This document shows positions 34,445 to 43,629 of a stretch of DNA of 64,000 nucleotides, piece after piece. The notes beneath the pieces were generated by a model, which saw only the letters and a list, made by a program, of their open reading frames with translations, had not been told where the DNA came from and ran no database searches. Every line of letters starts with the position of its first letter. Position 1 is the stretch's first letter. Origin of the DNA: Bacteroidota bacterium (GTDB taxonomy: Bacteria > Bacteroidota > Bacteroidia > Bacteroidales > FEN-979); contig JAPLDL010000011.1 of the NCBI GenBank assembly GCA_026391735.1, positions 128,211-192,210 of the forward strand. The letters run 5' to 3'. The position numbers and the translations under genes were made by a program.

Positions 34445-35809
34445 TTACCGGAATAAGGCCTTATAAACTTCCTGCACTTTGCTAACCTGAACGATCTCGA
34501 TGGCATATCGGCTTTTATCGAGGGCCCGGGAATTATATTTAGATATAAAGATACGTTCAAATCCAAGTTTCTCGGCTTCGGAGACCCGCTGTTCTATTCT
34601 GTTGATAGGGCGGATCTCACCGCTAAGTCCTACTTCAGCGGCAAAACAGGTTTTGGTGTCAATAGGCTCATCCTGGTTCGAAGAAAGAATCGCAGCAACA
34701 ATAGCCAGGTCGATTGCAGGGTCGTCAACTTCTATCCCACCGGCGATATTCAGAAATACATCTTTATGGCCAAGCCTGAAACCGCTTCGTTTTTCAAGGA
34801 CCGCCAGAAGCATGTTCAGGCGCCGTACATTAAATCCGGTTGTGGAACGCTGGGGGGTGCCGTACACGGCCGATGATACGAGGGCCTGAGTCTCGATGAG
34901 CATGGGGCGCAAGCCTTCGACCATCGCGGCGATGGCGATCCCGCTCACTTTTTCATCGTGCTGGCTAAGAAGGATCTCCGACGGGTTGGATACTTCGCGC
35001 ATTCCTGCGTCATGCATTTCATAGATCCCCAGTTCAGAAGTCGAACCGAACCGGTTCTTGAGAGATCTCAGAATGCGATAACCGTAATTACGGTCACCTT
35101 CAAACTGCAGAACGGCGTCGACCATATGCTCCAGTATCTTTGGTCCGGCAAGGCTGCCGTCTTTGGTGATATGTCCGATAAGAAACACGGGCGTATGGGT
35201 GATCTTGGCATATTTCTGCATCTCCCCTGCACATTCCTTGATCTGGCTTATGCTTCCTGCCGACGATTCAATGCTGTCGGTCTGAAGCGTCTGGATGGAA
35301 TCAATTATCACGATGCCGGGCCGGACCTGTTCCAGGTGCTGGAATATAGCCTGGGTGTTGGTCTCAGTGAGAACAAAACAATCATCATTTTGTATTCCAA
35401 GCCTGTCGGCTCTCATCCTGAGCTGCTGGTCGCTTTCCTCTCCGCTGATATAAAGTGTTTTCAGGCCGTTGCATTTTAAAGCAACCTGGAGCATGAGGGT
35501 GGATTTCCCTATTCCCGGTTCCCCACCGATAAGAACAAGCGAACCCGCAACAAGTCCTCCTCCCAACACGCGGTTAAGTTCAGCATCCCTGGTATCTATG
35601 CGTTGCTCGTGTTCAAAACTGACATCCGATATTTTTTTTGGAACAGGCCTTTGCCCATCAGGTCTTGCTATCCCGCTGCGTTTCTCCTCACGTTGAATGA
35701 CTTCTTCAACAAGGGTGTTCCATTCCCCGCAGGCAGGGCATTTTCCCATCCATTTACTCTGCTGGGCACCACAGCTTGTGCAGAAAAATGCAGTTTTGAC
35801 TTTCGGCAT
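34445..35809 (-). CDS. radA: DNA repair protein RadA
   Basis: RecA-like ATPase that processes branched recombination intermediates. It has 454 residues. Visible: N-terminal C4 zinc finger (C10, C13, C24, C27 in FCTSCG...GKCPACGEW), Walker A GGEPGIGKSTL at 95-105, Walker B-like IVIIDSIQTL, the RadA signature LKNRFGSTSEL near residue 250, and a C-terminal Lon-like domain (DLAIVAAILSS, EVGLSGEIRPI). Full length and intact. The gene is 9 bases from rfaE2 upstream and 12 from the Nim-like gene downstream. Confidence 0.97.
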   Translation of the reverse strand: MPKVKTAFFCTSCGAQQSKWMGKCPACGEWNTLVEEVIQREEKRSGIARPDGQRPVPKKISDVSFEHEQRIDTRDAELNRVLGGGLVAGSLVLIGGEPGIGKSTLMLQVALKCNGLKTLYISGEESDQQLRMRADRLGIQNDDCFVLTETNTQAIFQHLEQVRPGIVIIDSIQTLQTDSIESSAGSISQIKECAGEMQKYAKITHTPVFLIGHITKDGSLAGPKILEHMVDAVLQFEGDRNYGYRILRSLKNRFGSTSELGIYEMHDAGMREVSNPSEILLSQHDEKVSGIAIAAMVEGLRPMLIETQALVSSAVYGTPQRSTTGFNVRRLNMLLAVLEKRSGFRLGHKDVFLNIAGGIEVDDPAIDLAIVAAILSSNQDEPIDTKTCFAAEVGLSGEIRPINRIEQRVSEAEKLGFERIFISKYNSRALDKSRYAIEIVQVSKVQEVYKALFR

Positions 35810-35818
35810 AACAGGATC

Positions 35819-36316
35819 TTAGAGGTGAACCTTATGCGCCTTTTCTATAACATGAGTAGTGGAATATCCCCGGGTAAGTTCAATGGTAACAACTTCACCA
35901 CCTCTTGCCTTAACAATATCGCTTCCTACAATTTCCTTGCCGTCGTAATCTTTGCCTTTAACCAGGACGTCGGGTTGAATGAATTTGATCAATTCATAGG
36001 GGGTGTCTTCTTCAAACATGACCACGGCATCAACGAAAAGCAGGGATGCCAGGGTAAATGCGCGGGCATGATGGCTGTTTACCGGACGGTGGCTTCCCTT
36101 GATGCGGTGAATGCTCTCATCGGAGTTCATACCCACGATCAGAATATTTCCCAGGGCCCTTGCTTTACCCAGGAGTTCAACATGTCCCAGGTGAAGTATG
36201 TCAAAGCAGCCGTTGGTAAATACAATTTTTTTATCCTGGAACCTCCATATGGCCAGTTGCCGCTGAATGGCTTCCCAGGTAAATATTTTGTCTTTGACAA
36301 TTTTAAGCTTTCCCAT
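35819..36316 (-). CDS. rfaE2: D-glycero-beta-D-manno-heptose 1-phosphate adenylyltransferase
   Basis: 165-residue nucleotidyltransferase equivalent to the C-terminal half of HldE, making ADP-heptose for the LPS inner core. Visible: VFTNGCFDILHLGHVELL with the HxGH motif near residue 38, VGMNSDESI, KGSHRPVN, VLVKGKDYDG and GYSTTHVIEK. The start is set at the ATG at 36316 (MGKLKIVKDK), because the longer ORF-track start at 36364 runs far into the upstream gene. It still overlaps that gene by 14 bases. The kinase half (RfaE1) is not in the window. Confidence 0.93.
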   Translation of the reverse strand: MGKLKIVKDKIFTWEAIQRQLAIWRFQDKKIVFTNGCFDILHLGHVELLGKARALGNILIVGMNSDESIHRIKGSHRPVNSHHARAFTLASLLFVDAVVMFEEDTPYELIKFIQPDVLVKGKDYDGKEIVGSDIVKARGGEVVTIELTRGYSTTHVIEKAHKVHL

Positions 36317-37346
36317 CTTCTGATCGTTTAATCGATAAAAGTAATAAAGAAATTCCACCCACAATAAGGATCATCAGCGTTTGAGCCGTCCATGCGATCC
36401 AGCCCAGGGCCAGGCCTGTTGGCTTGGCTATACCGTAAAGAAGCAGTGTTTCCTGGATAATGGCCGGGTATAAACCGATCCCTCCGGGGGTGATCATGAT
36501 CCCCACACTGCCAAGAACCAGGGACGAAAGGCCTGCACCTGGTCCGAGGACCGAGGTTTCGGTAAAACAAAAGAAAATAACATACAGCATAAAAAAGTAA
36601 AGCACCCAGATCATAACTGAATAGAATACAAAAAGACCCGGTTTCTTAACCTGGCTGAGAGATTTAAATCCTTCCCAAAAACCAATTATAAGGGTTTTTA
36701 ATTTATGGTAAGCCTTTGATGCCAGTAACTTTTTCCTCAAGGCGAACCATAATAAAATCAAGAAGAGAGCCAACCCGCCTAGTGAAAGAAAAATCATCCG
36801 TGAATAATGCAGTGTTCCGAATTTTTCTACCAGCTTAGGATATATATTCTGATTGAGATAATCTTTAATTGTTCCCAGCTGCGTGAAAAACATCAGCAGG
36901 AACAATAGGAAAAAAATAAGCATGTCAATAGCCCTTTCGGTCACCACTGTTCCAAATGCTTTCTGGAAGGGCACCTTTTCATATTTAGACATGATACCGC
37001 AACGGGTCACCTCTCCAAGTCTTGGAAAAGCCATATTGGCAAAATAGCCGACCATGACCGCGTAAAATGTAGTTTTAAGTTTGGGTTTAAATCCCATGGG
37101 CTCAAAAAACAATATCCAGCGCGCCGAACGAAGTAGATGACTGAAAATACCTAATACAATGGCCAGGACTACCCAGTAATAGTTTGCAGTGCGGAAGGAA
37201 TGAAGGATCTGGGCCCGTTCAGTGGCTGTAAGGTCTTTGAGGGAAAGCCATATAATCAATAACCCCAGGCCGAGAAAAAAAGAAAATTTTAATGCGGTAA
37301 TTATCTTCTTCGCCGGGGAGGAAGCCTCAGTCACAGTCTTCGTCAT
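36303..37346 (-). CDS. YbhN/AglD-type flippase-like membrane protein (UPF0104)
   Basis: 347-residue inner-membrane protein with about eight helices of the lysylphosphatidylglycerol synthase transmembrane (LPG_synthase_TM) family. Visible: LRSARWILFFEPMGFKPKLKTTFYAVMVGYFANMAFPRLGEVTRCGIMSK-type core (the PRLGE/TR segment near residues 108-118 is diagnostic) and LGSVGIMITPGGIGLYP in the second half. The MprF catalytic domain is absent. A lipid or glycolipid translocase role is often proposed but not proven. It lies between panD (3 bases) and rfaE2 (14-base overlap). Confidence 0.85.
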   Translation of the reverse strand: MTKTVTEASSPAKKIITALKFSFFLGLGLLIIWLSLKDLTATERAQILHSFRTANYYWVVLAIVLGIFSHLLRSARWILFFEPMGFKPKLKTTFYAVMVGYFANMAFPRLGEVTRCGIMSKYEKVPFQKAFGTVVTERAIDMLIFFLLFLLMFFTQLGTIKDYLNQNIYPKLVEKFGTLHYSRMIFLSLGGLALFLILLWFALRKKLLASKAYHKLKTLIIGFWEGFKSLSQVKKPGLFVFYSVMIWVLYFFMLYVIFFCFTETSVLGPGAGLSSLVLGSVGIMITPGGIGLYPAIIQETLLLYGIAKPTGLALGWIAWTAQTLMILIVGGISLLLLSIKRSEDGKA

Positions 37347-37349
37347 TTA

Positions 37350-37712
37350 TTATTCCTTTTTTCTTGAAGAAAGTCTGTTCTTCTCGTCAGGAAACGCCAT
37401 GGAAGGTTTGAATTTTTTTGCCTGATCAAAATCCATGGTAGCGTATGACACGATAATAACCATGTCACTTTTCAGGAATTTGCGGGCAGCAGCACCGTTC
37501 AGACAAATTACCCCACTGCCTTTTCTGCCTTTAATGACGTATGTTTCAATTCGCTCACCATTGTTTATATTCAGCACCTGAACTTTTTCAAACTCAATCA
37601 GGTTGGCCTCCTTCATCAAATTTTCATCGATGGTAATGCTGCCAACATAATTGATGTTAGCATCAGTAACCGTGGCGCGATGAATTTTGGATTTAAGTAC
37701 TTCAATCTGCAT
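37350..37712 (-). CDS. panD: Aspartate 1-decarboxylase
   Basis: Makes beta-alanine from aspartate for pantothenate. It is a pyruvoyl enzyme that is self-cleaved between Gly24 and Ser25. I start it at the second of two adjacent ATGs (37712), because this puts the cleavage site YVGS exactly at G24-S25; the first ATG (37715) would shift it by one. It has 120 residues. LHRA-like [13 protein letters not shown] and [11 protein letters not shown] are visible. It lies 12 bases downstream of panC. Confidence 0.95.
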   Translation of the reverse strand: MQIEVLKSKIHRATVTDANINYVGSITIDENLMKEANLIEFEKVQVLNINNGERIETYVIKGRKGSGVICLNGAAARKFLKSDMVIIVSYATMDFDQAKKFKPSMAFPDEKNRLSSRKKE

Positions 37713-37724
37713 CATGCTGCAAAA

Positions 37725-38576
37725 TTACGAAAAAAGTTCAACATTATCGATCAGCCTCACATCCCCGAGGAAAACAGCCGTAAGGGCAACAACCTGGTTT
37801 TTATGTCCCCAGCTTTCAACCGGCATCAGGGTCTCACGGTCGGCAATTTCAAAATATTCGACCCTGAAGCTGGAGTCTTCCTGGATCTTTTTAATTGCCC
37901 ATTCCCTGAGTTCCCAAACGGGGGTTTTGGTTCCTTTTTCCCTCACTTTACAAAGAACTTCAAAGATCCTCCGGGCAACCTGCCGCTCACCGATGGTAAG
38001 CCTCAGATTTCTGGAACTCATTGCCAGTCCGTCATCTTCCCTCACGGTCTCGCAGGCAACAATTTTAACCTTATGGCCAAGAAGTTCATTCATACGCCTG
38101 ATGACCATCAGTTGCTGGTAGTCTTTTTTTCCGAAATAGGCGTGAGTCGGGGCAATAATATTAAAAAGTTTTCTGACCACGATCACCACACCTTTGAAGT
38201 GACCCGGACGGAACTTCCCTTCCATGACTTTATCCAGCATCCCGAAATCCATCTCGAGGTTTTCCTGCTTGTCGCCAGGGTACATCTCCTCAACGGTTGG
38301 AGAAAACAGCATATCGCAGCCGCTGTTCTTCAGCAGCCGGGCATCCTGGGCTACATTCCGCGGGTACTTGGCAAGGTCTTCGGGGTTATTGAACTGGATT
38401 GGATTCACAAAGATGCTGCAAATGGTGATGTCATTTTCGGCCCTTGACTGGCTGATGAGCCTGAGATGCCCTTCATGCAAAGCTCCCATAGTGGGGACAA
38501 ACCCGATCTTAAGGCTCTTTTTCTGATAGGATTTAAGCCATTGTTTTGCTTCTTTGATCGTGGTGATTTGTTTCAT
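37725..38576 (-). CDS. panC: Pantoate-beta-alanine ligase (pantothenate synthetase)
   Basis: Joins pantoate and beta-alanine with ATP to pantothenate. It has 283 residues. Visible: VPTMGALHEGHLRLI near residue 27 with the HxGH nucleotide-binding motif, SIFVNPIQFNNPEDLAKYPR, YFGKKDYQQLMVIRRM near residue 150 and the KMSKS-like DDGLAMSSRN near residue 185. It forms a unit with panD downstream and follows the two-component pair by 9 bases. panB is encoded separately at 58.5 kb. Confidence 0.97.
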   Translation of the reverse strand: MKQITTIKEAKQWLKSYQKKSLKIGFVPTMGALHEGHLRLISQSRAENDITICSIFVNPIQFNNPEDLAKYPRNVAQDARLLKNSGCDMLFSPTVEEMYPGDKQENLEMDFGMLDKVMEGKFRPGHFKGVVIVVRKLFNIIAPTHAYFGKKDYQQLMVIRRMNELLGHKVKIVACETVREDDGLAMSSRNLRLTIGERQVARRIFEVLCKVREKGTKTPVWELREWAIKKIQEDSSFRVEYFEIADRETLMPVESWGHKNQVVALTAVFLGDVRLIDNVELFS

Positions 38577-38585
38577 CTTCAGCCG

Positions 38586-39245
38586 TTAGAGATTAATTAT
38601 TTTATTGCGGATGGCAAATTTCACCATTTCAACCGGGGACCTGATCCCGAGTTTTTTCATGATATGATTTTTATGAGTCTCAACCGTACGAACTGAGATG
38701 TTCAGTTTTACACCGATCTCTTTGTTGTTAAATCCCTCGGCATATTGTTTTAAAATTTCAAGTTCCCTGGAAGAAAGATTATACGCCGGCTTTTCTTCCT
38801 GTTCACCCTGCTCCACCGCAGTCCGTATAAAACTTTTCAGCAGGATCTTGGAGATTGTTTCACCGAAGAACTCCTCCCCCCTGAAGATCGCATAAATGGC
38901 TTTCACCAGTTCATCCCTGGAGGTGTTCTTGGGAAGGTATCCTTTGGCCCCTGACCTTATAGCGCCTGTTACAAAATCTTCATGAGTATACATCGATAAA
39001 ATAAGGACCCTGATCTGGGGATACTCATGCCGAAGCCTTTTTGTGATCTCGATACCTGAGATATCGGGCAGCGAGATATCCAACACAATGATATCAGGCT
39101 GTACTATTCTCAGCTTCTCGAAAAGGCTCTTTCCTGTTGAGGCTTCTCCAATGATGGCGATATCAGGGATGGAAGTCAGCAGAGCTTTGAGCCCGTCACG
39201 CACCAGGTCATGATCTTCAACAAGAAATATTTTAATCGTTTCCAT
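38586..39245 (-). CDS. NarL/LuxR-type response regulator
   Basis: 219 residues. Receiver domain with acidic pair EDHD at residues 10-13, phosphoacceptor D56 (IIVLDISLP) and the conserved lysine in GYLPKNTS. The C-terminal LuxR helix-turn-helix reads LSSRELEILKQYAEGFNNKEIGVKLNISVRTVETHKNHIMKKLG. Its start codon shares one base with the stop of the upstream kinase gene (TAATG), so the pair is translationally coupled. Targets are unknown; panC follows after 9 bases. Confidence 0.94.
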   Translation of the reverse strand: METIKIFLVEDHDLVRDGLKALLTSIPDIAIIGEASTGKSLFEKLRIVQPDIIVLDISLPDISGIEITKRLRHEYPQIRVLILSMYTHEDFVTGAIRSGAKGYLPKNTSRDELVKAIYAIFRGEEFFGETISKILLKSFIRTAVEQGEQEEKPAYNLSSRELEILKQYAEGFNNKEIGVKLNISVRTVETHKNHIMKKLGIRSPVEMVKFAIRNKIINL

Positions 39246-39910
39246 TACAGATACCTTGGCACTTTAATCTGTATAAGGGTCCCTTTACCCGTGGCGGAAT
39301 TCAGATCGATGAGCCCACCCAGCAGTTTAACCCTTTCCTGCATATTATGAAGCCCGTGACCTCCCTGGCTCCCCGAGTCGTGAGGCCTGAACCCTTTTCC
39401 GTTATCCTGAATGCTGAGGTAGATGAAGTCATTGTCGTTCATCAGTTTGATATAAGCCTGGTCGGCATTTGAATGTTTAATGATATTGTTAAGGGCTTCC
39501 TGAACTATTCTGTAAAGATACGTTTGTATTTTTTTATTCCATTCATCGGTGCTCACTTTATGTTCAAATTTGATCCTTACCGATGAATGCCTTCCTGTAT
39601 CCTCGCATAAGTTGAACAAAGCGATGACGAGTCCGAACTCTTCCAGCACAGGAGGCATCAGGTCGGTAGTGATCCTCCGTATCTCGTCAATGATCTGGTC
39701 GAACTGCCTTTTAATGCCTTCAAGCTGGGGCTTTATTTCCTTTTCGGGGATATAGCTGAGACTTTCCAGTTTCATTTTGATCGCAACCATCGACTGCCCA
39801 ATGCCGTCGTGCAGCTCTCGCGACAGCCTCTGCCGTTCCAGTTCCTGTCCGTCGATTACCGACAGGATGTGTGACATCCTTGACTTTTTATTACTTTTGG
39901 GGTTGGCCAT
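39245..39910 (-). CDS. Cytoplasmic NarX-like (HisKA_3) histidine kinase without sensor domain
   Basis: 221 residues from the ATG at 39910; the ORF-track start at 39958 lies upstream of the predicted promoter. The HisKA_3 dimerisation helix has phosphoacceptor H34 in LSRELHDGIGQSM. The ATPase domain follows: N-box ALNNIIKHSNA, G1 DNGKGF and G2 GGHGLHNMQERV. No membrane helix and no recognisable sensor domain are present, so the input is probably a partner protein or a small cytoplasmic signal. Its partner regulator is encoded immediately downstream. Confidence 0.9.
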   Translation of the reverse strand: MANPKSNKKSRMSHILSVIDGQELERQRLSRELHDGIGQSMVAIKMKLESLSYIPEKEIKPQLEGIKRQFDQIIDEIRRITTDLMPPVLEEFGLVIALFNLCEDTGRHSSVRIKFEHKVSTDEWNKKIQTYLYRIVQEALNNIIKHSNADQAYIKLMNDNDFIYLSIQDNGKGFRPHDSGSQGGHGLHNMQERVKLLGGLIDLNSATGKGTLIQIKVPRYL

Positions 39911-39932
39911 ATAATTAGAAACATATGCGCCA

Positions 39933-39940
39933 CAAAGGTA
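39933..39940 (-). promoter_or_regulatory. -7 element for the two-component/panCD run
   Basis: Minus-strand TACCTTTG (TAnnTTTG) lies 22 bases before the kinase ATG at 39910. It decides that start, because the longer ORF start at 39958 would be upstream of the promoter. Confidence 0.5.
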
Positions 39941-39956
39941 AAAAAAACAGTATCTC

Positions 39957-42350
39957 ATGAATTTGCGAAAATATTCCCTTCTTCTTGCATTGATCCTGCC
40001 AGGTCTTCAGCTACTTTCACAGGAAAAGACAGTGACCTATTACCAGGATCCTGCATCCATTCCTTCCAATCTGATGGTTACCCTGAAATACGTTAATGCC
40101 AAAGTCAGTTTTAAACCAGCAGAGAACCTGGTGATTGGGAATGCCGAACTTGCAGTGACAGCGAACCGTTATGTTACCGATTCCATCAGCGTAAACACTC
40201 CCGATTTCGTGATCAGTAAGGTCATTTTGATGACTGCGGATGAAGGATCTCAAAAACCAAATACAGGAAGCTCGGGCAAGAAGCAATCCGCCCTCATCCC
40301 GGTAACCTGGAAACTTTCAGGCCCTAACCTGGTGATAAAACCCTGTGCGGGAGCTGCATTCCTGACCAAAGGAAAATCCTATGTCATCAGTATTTCTTAT
40401 GAAGCCAGGCCAACTTCCGGGCCTATTTATTTCATCGGCTGGAAACCCGAAGAAGAAGGGAAACGAAAGATCATCTGGGCCCATCGTCCGAATAACTGGT
40501 TGCCCTATATGGAAGCCAGGGTCACAACCGACATGTTCTTTACGTTTGACGGCAGGTATAAAATATTCTCAAACGGAGAACGTATCGGAGTTGTTTCCAA
40601 TCCCGACGGGACAAAGACCTGGCATTACGCGATGAGAAAGGATCATCCGTATTTCTCGACTTCATTGGTTATAGGGGATTACGAGTACAAAACTTCGGTA
40701 ACAAAAAGAGGAACTCCGCTTGAGTACTGGTATTATTCAGGCATGGCCGACAGGGTTCCGGTGACCTATAAATACACTGAAAAGATGTTTGATTTCCTGG
40801 AACAGGAAATCGGGGTGAATTATCCTTACGCCCAATACCGTGAAGCTCCGCTTATCGATTATATGTACGGGGGCATGGAAACGACCACTTCAACCGTTTT
40901 CGGGGACTATATGCTAATAGACCCCCATGCCTGGTGGCAAAGGAATTATGTAAACGTGAATGCGCATGAACTGGCCCATCAATGGTTTGGCGACGGGATC
41001 GCACACCTGGTAAACAGGGACGTTTGGCTTACCGAAAGTTTCGGGACCTATTTTGCCAAGATGTTTGAGCGCTCGGTGTACGGCGAAGAATACTATGAGA
41101 ACATCAGAAACGACGAGATGAGCATGGCTTTTGAAGCGGCAAAGAAAAACGATTATCCGGTTGGCGGCAGCCAGGGCGGGGTCCAGAGGATTTACCAGAA
41201 AGGTTCGCTTGTTCTGGATATGCTCAGGGACGTAATGGGAGAGAAGGAATTTCATGACGCAGTTAAACTATATGCCTCACGGTATATGTATCATTATGCC
41301 CAAACCTGTGATTTTATCCGATGCGTGTACGATGCGACAGGTGAATCCTATACCTGGTTTTTCGATGAATGGATTTTGAGGGGAGGGGAACCTGCGTACA
41401 AGGTGAGATATGCCTCCCGGGAGGATTCGGTGGGCAGGGCCGTCACTGAAGTCAGTGTTGAACAAACCCAGGAAGTGACCGACCTCAGGCCTTTTTTCAG
41501 GATGCCTGTGGGCATTAAGGTTTTTTATAAAAACGGGTATTATGACAGTGTTACATCCTGGGTTGAGAAAAAGGAGCAGAAGATCATTATTCCTAATCAA
41601 AATGCTGCGGAAGTTGATTTTGTCCTTTTTGACCCTGGCCGGAAGATATTAAAGAAGCTGAGCTTTGAGCGCTCTTATGAAGAACTTGCTTCCCAGCTGA
41701 TGAAAGCCCCTTTCATGATCGACAGGTATGACGCACTTCAGGCCTTACGAATGGTTCCTGTTGCGAAAAAGAAGGACTTGCTTATAACTTCGTACAGGAA
41801 AAACCAATTCCATCTTATCCGTTCGGCTATTCTGGACCAGTTGTCAAAAGACCGGTCGGAAGAGACTTTGGCGCTCTTTAAAGAAGCGCTTCACGACAAG
41901 GATGCGAATGTAAGGAAGTCGGCCCTTGTATTGCTTGATACGATACCATTGTCACTTAAGCATGACGTTGAAAACTGTCTTTCCGATTCTTCCTATCTCA
42001 ATATACAGTTTGCCCTTGAACGGCTTTGCCCGTCTTTCGCTGCCGAGATCAGTCATTATCTTGACCTGACCAAAGATTTGGAAGGCTGGAGGGGGAAGAA
42101 TATCCGTATGGCATGGCTGGGGATTGCCATCCGCAGTGGACAGCATGAATATTTGCAGGAGCTTATCCCATACAGCGGTCCCAGGTATGAATTTGAGACC
42201 CGTATGAATGCTTTTACAACTCTCCAGAAACTGAACTATTCAGACCCGGTGACCATAGAAAATGCAAAAGCAGCTTCAAAGCACTGGAATTTCAAACTGG
42301 CAAATGCGGGGAAAGCATACCTTGATTTCTTCAAACTAGAGCAGAAATGA
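39957..42350 (+). CDS. M1-family zinc metallopeptidase (aminopeptidase N-like)
   Basis: 797 residues with a signal peptide (LLLALILPGLQLLSQ); secreted or periplasmic. Catalytic domain: zinc site HELAH (H337, E338, H341) with third ligand E360 in WLTESFGTYF. The exopeptidase motif is GGMET (305-309) instead of the usual GAMEN. The C-terminal third resembles HEAT-like helices (DKDANVRKSALVLLDTI). It probably removes N-terminal residues from peptides, together with DPP11. It starts 47 bases from the divergent kinase gene and overlaps the MFS gene by 4 bases (ATGA). Confidence 0.92.
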   Translation: MNLRKYSLLLALILPGLQLLSQEKTVTYYQDPASIPSNLMVTLKYVNAKVSFKPAENLVIGNAELAVTANRYVTDSISVNTPDFVISKVILMTADEGSQKPNTGSSGKKQSALIPVTWKLSGPNLVIKPCAGAAFLTKGKSYVISISYEARPTSGPIYFIGWKPEEEGKRKIIWAHRPNNWLPYMEARVTTDMFFTFDGRYKIFSNGERIGVVSNPDGTKTWHYAMRKDHPYFSTSLVIGDYEYKTSVTKRGTPLEYWYYSGMADRVPVTYKYTEKMFDFLEQEIGVNYPYAQYREAPLIDYMYGGMETTTSTVFGDYMLIDPHAWWQRNYVNVNAHELAHQWFGDGIAHLVNRDVWLTESFGTYFAKMFERSVYGEEYYENIRNDEMSMAFEAAKKNDYPVGGSQGGVQRIYQKGSLVLDMLRDVMGEKEFHDAVKLYASRYMYHYAQTCDFIRCVYDATGESYTWFFDEWILRGGEPAYKVRYASREDSVGRAVTEVSVEQTQEVTDLRPFFRMPVGIKVFYKNGYYDSVTSWVEKKEQKIIIPNQNAAEVDFVLFDPGRKILKKLSFERSYEELASQLMKAPFMIDRYDALQALRMVPVAKKKDLLITSYRKNQFHLIRSAILDQLSKDRSEETLALFKEALHDKDANVRKSALVLLDTIPLSLKHDVENCLSDSSYLNIQFALERLCPSFAAEISHYLDLTKDLEGWRGKNIRMAWLGIAIRSGQHEYLQELIPYSGPRYEFETRMNAFTTLQKLNYSDPVTIENAKAASKHWNFKLANAGKAYLDFFKLEQK

Positions 42351-43522
42351 AAGCCCGGATTATAACCGGCACAATTTTATTGGTTTCGCTGGTCAGTCTT
42401 TTCACTGATGTGGCTTCGGAGATGCTTTACCCGGTCATGCCTGTATATCTGAGGTCAATCGGGTTTTCGGTAATGCTTATTGGCATCCTCGAAGGGATTG
42501 CCGAGGCAGTTGCCGGATTAAGCAAGGGCTATTTCGGCCAAAGTTCGGATGCCCTGAATAAGAGGGTTCCCTTCGTTAGGGCAGGATACACGCTGAGTGC
42601 TCTTTCAAAACCAATGATGGCTCTGCTGACCTGGCCCTGGTGGATCTTCCTGGCCCGCACGATGGACAGGCTTGGGAAAGGGATACGCACAGGTGCAAGG
42701 GATGCCATTCTGAGTGATGAAACCACCCCTGAACATAAGGGAAAGGTTTTCGGGTTTCACAGGAGCATGGATACGGTTGGAGCTGCAATCGGGCCAATCC
42801 TGGCTCTCATTTACCTTTGGATCTATCCCGGGCAGTATAAAATGCTGTTTTTTCTTGCATTTTTCCCGGGACTAGTCGCTATCGGGCTAACTTTCTTCCT
42901 GAAAGAGAAAAAACCAGGGACTTTGGCTTCAGTATCCCGGCCGGGCTTCCTTTCATACCTGAAATACTGGAAACGTTCTGCAGTTTCTTACCGTTACCTT
43001 GTTGCAGGATTGTTGCTATTTACCCTGTTTAATAGTTCTGATGCCTTTCTTTTACTTGCAATTAAGGATAAGCAGGTTTCCGACACCGGGATGATCTCCA
43101 TGTACATCTTTTACAACCTGGTATATGCTTTGGCTTCTTATCCCCTGGGGATCCTTGCCGACCGGATTGGGTTGAAAACCATGTTGATCTGCGGATTATT
43201 TTTATTTGCAGGTGTTTACCTGAGTTTTGGTTTTACTGCAACCCTTGGCGGATTTCTTGTGCTGTTCTTTGTTTACGGGCTTTACGCTGCCAGCACTGAA
43301 GGAATATCCAAGGCCCTTATCAGTAATCTTGCTGCCAAGGCAGATACCGCAACAGCCATTGGATTTTACACCAGTTTCGCCAGTATTTTTTCCCTATTGG
43401 CCAGCAGTATAGCAGGGGTTTTATGGTTTACCCTCGGGATGAAGCCGATGTTTATAATTTCGGGGGTGGGAGTTCTGATAGCAGGAGTCTATTTTCTCTT
43501 GATCTTCAAAAAACTAAAATAA
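42347..43522 (+). CDS. MFS transporter
   Basis: 391 residues, about 12 predicted membrane helices. Visible: the MFS motif after helix 2 (GYFGQSSDALNKRVPFVRAGY), DRLGKGIRTGARDAILSDETTPEHKGKVFGFHRSMDT and, after helix 8, ILADRIGLKTMLI. The DxxGKGxRTxxRDA segment is typical of a subgroup found widely in Bacteroidota and Proteobacteria with unknown substrate. It is translationally coupled to the M1 peptidase gene by an ATGA overlap, so import of a peptide product is conceivable but unproven. Confidence 0.88.
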   Translation: MKARIITGTILLVSLVSLFTDVASEMLYPVMPVYLRSIGFSVMLIGILEGIAEAVAGLSKGYFGQSSDALNKRVPFVRAGYTLSALSKPMMALLTWPWWIFLARTMDRLGKGIRTGARDAILSDETTPEHKGKVFGFHRSMDTVGAAIGPILALIYLWIYPGQYKMLFFLAFFPGLVAIGLTFFLKEKKPGTLASVSRPGFLSYLKYWKRSAVSYRYLVAGLLLFTLFNSSDAFLLLAIKDKQVSDTGMISMYIFYNLVYALASYPLGILADRIGLKTMLICGLFLFAGVYLSFGFTATLGGFLVLFFVYGLYAASTEGISKALISNLAAKADTATAIGFYTSFASIFSLLASSIAGVLWFTLGMKPMFIISGVGVLIAGVYFLLIFKKLK

Positions 43523-43578
43523 TCATCCTATATCTCGCATCCCGTATCTCGGATCCCGAGTCCCGGCTCCCGGTTCAC
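43523..43578. repeat. Degenerate heptamer array directly after the MFS stop codon
   Basis: Eight 7-base units run without gap from the base after the TAA to the terminator: units such as GCATCCC, GGATCCC and GGCTCCC, with loose consensus GNNTCCC. TCCC or TCTC recurs every 7 bases. The words TCCCGGC and TCCCGGT recur in the array after yidD (55.6 kb). Confidence 0.75.
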
Positions 43579-43580
43579 GA

Positions 43581-43610
43581 AAAAAGCCGTCCTTTCGAAC
43601 GGCTTTTTAA
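43581..43610. terminator. Bidirectional terminator between the MFS and LruC genes
   Basis: Perfect 10-base stem AAAAAGCCGT / ACGGCTTTTT (43581-43590 and 43599-43608) around CCTTTCGA. The A-run and T-run flanks suit both convergent genes. Confidence 0.9.
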
Positions 43611-43629
43611 TTTACCATGAAACCAAGAA

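Noticed and set aside
37680-38447. 255-residue plus-strand ORF opposite panC
   Set aside because: Antisense shadow of a clearly intact panC.
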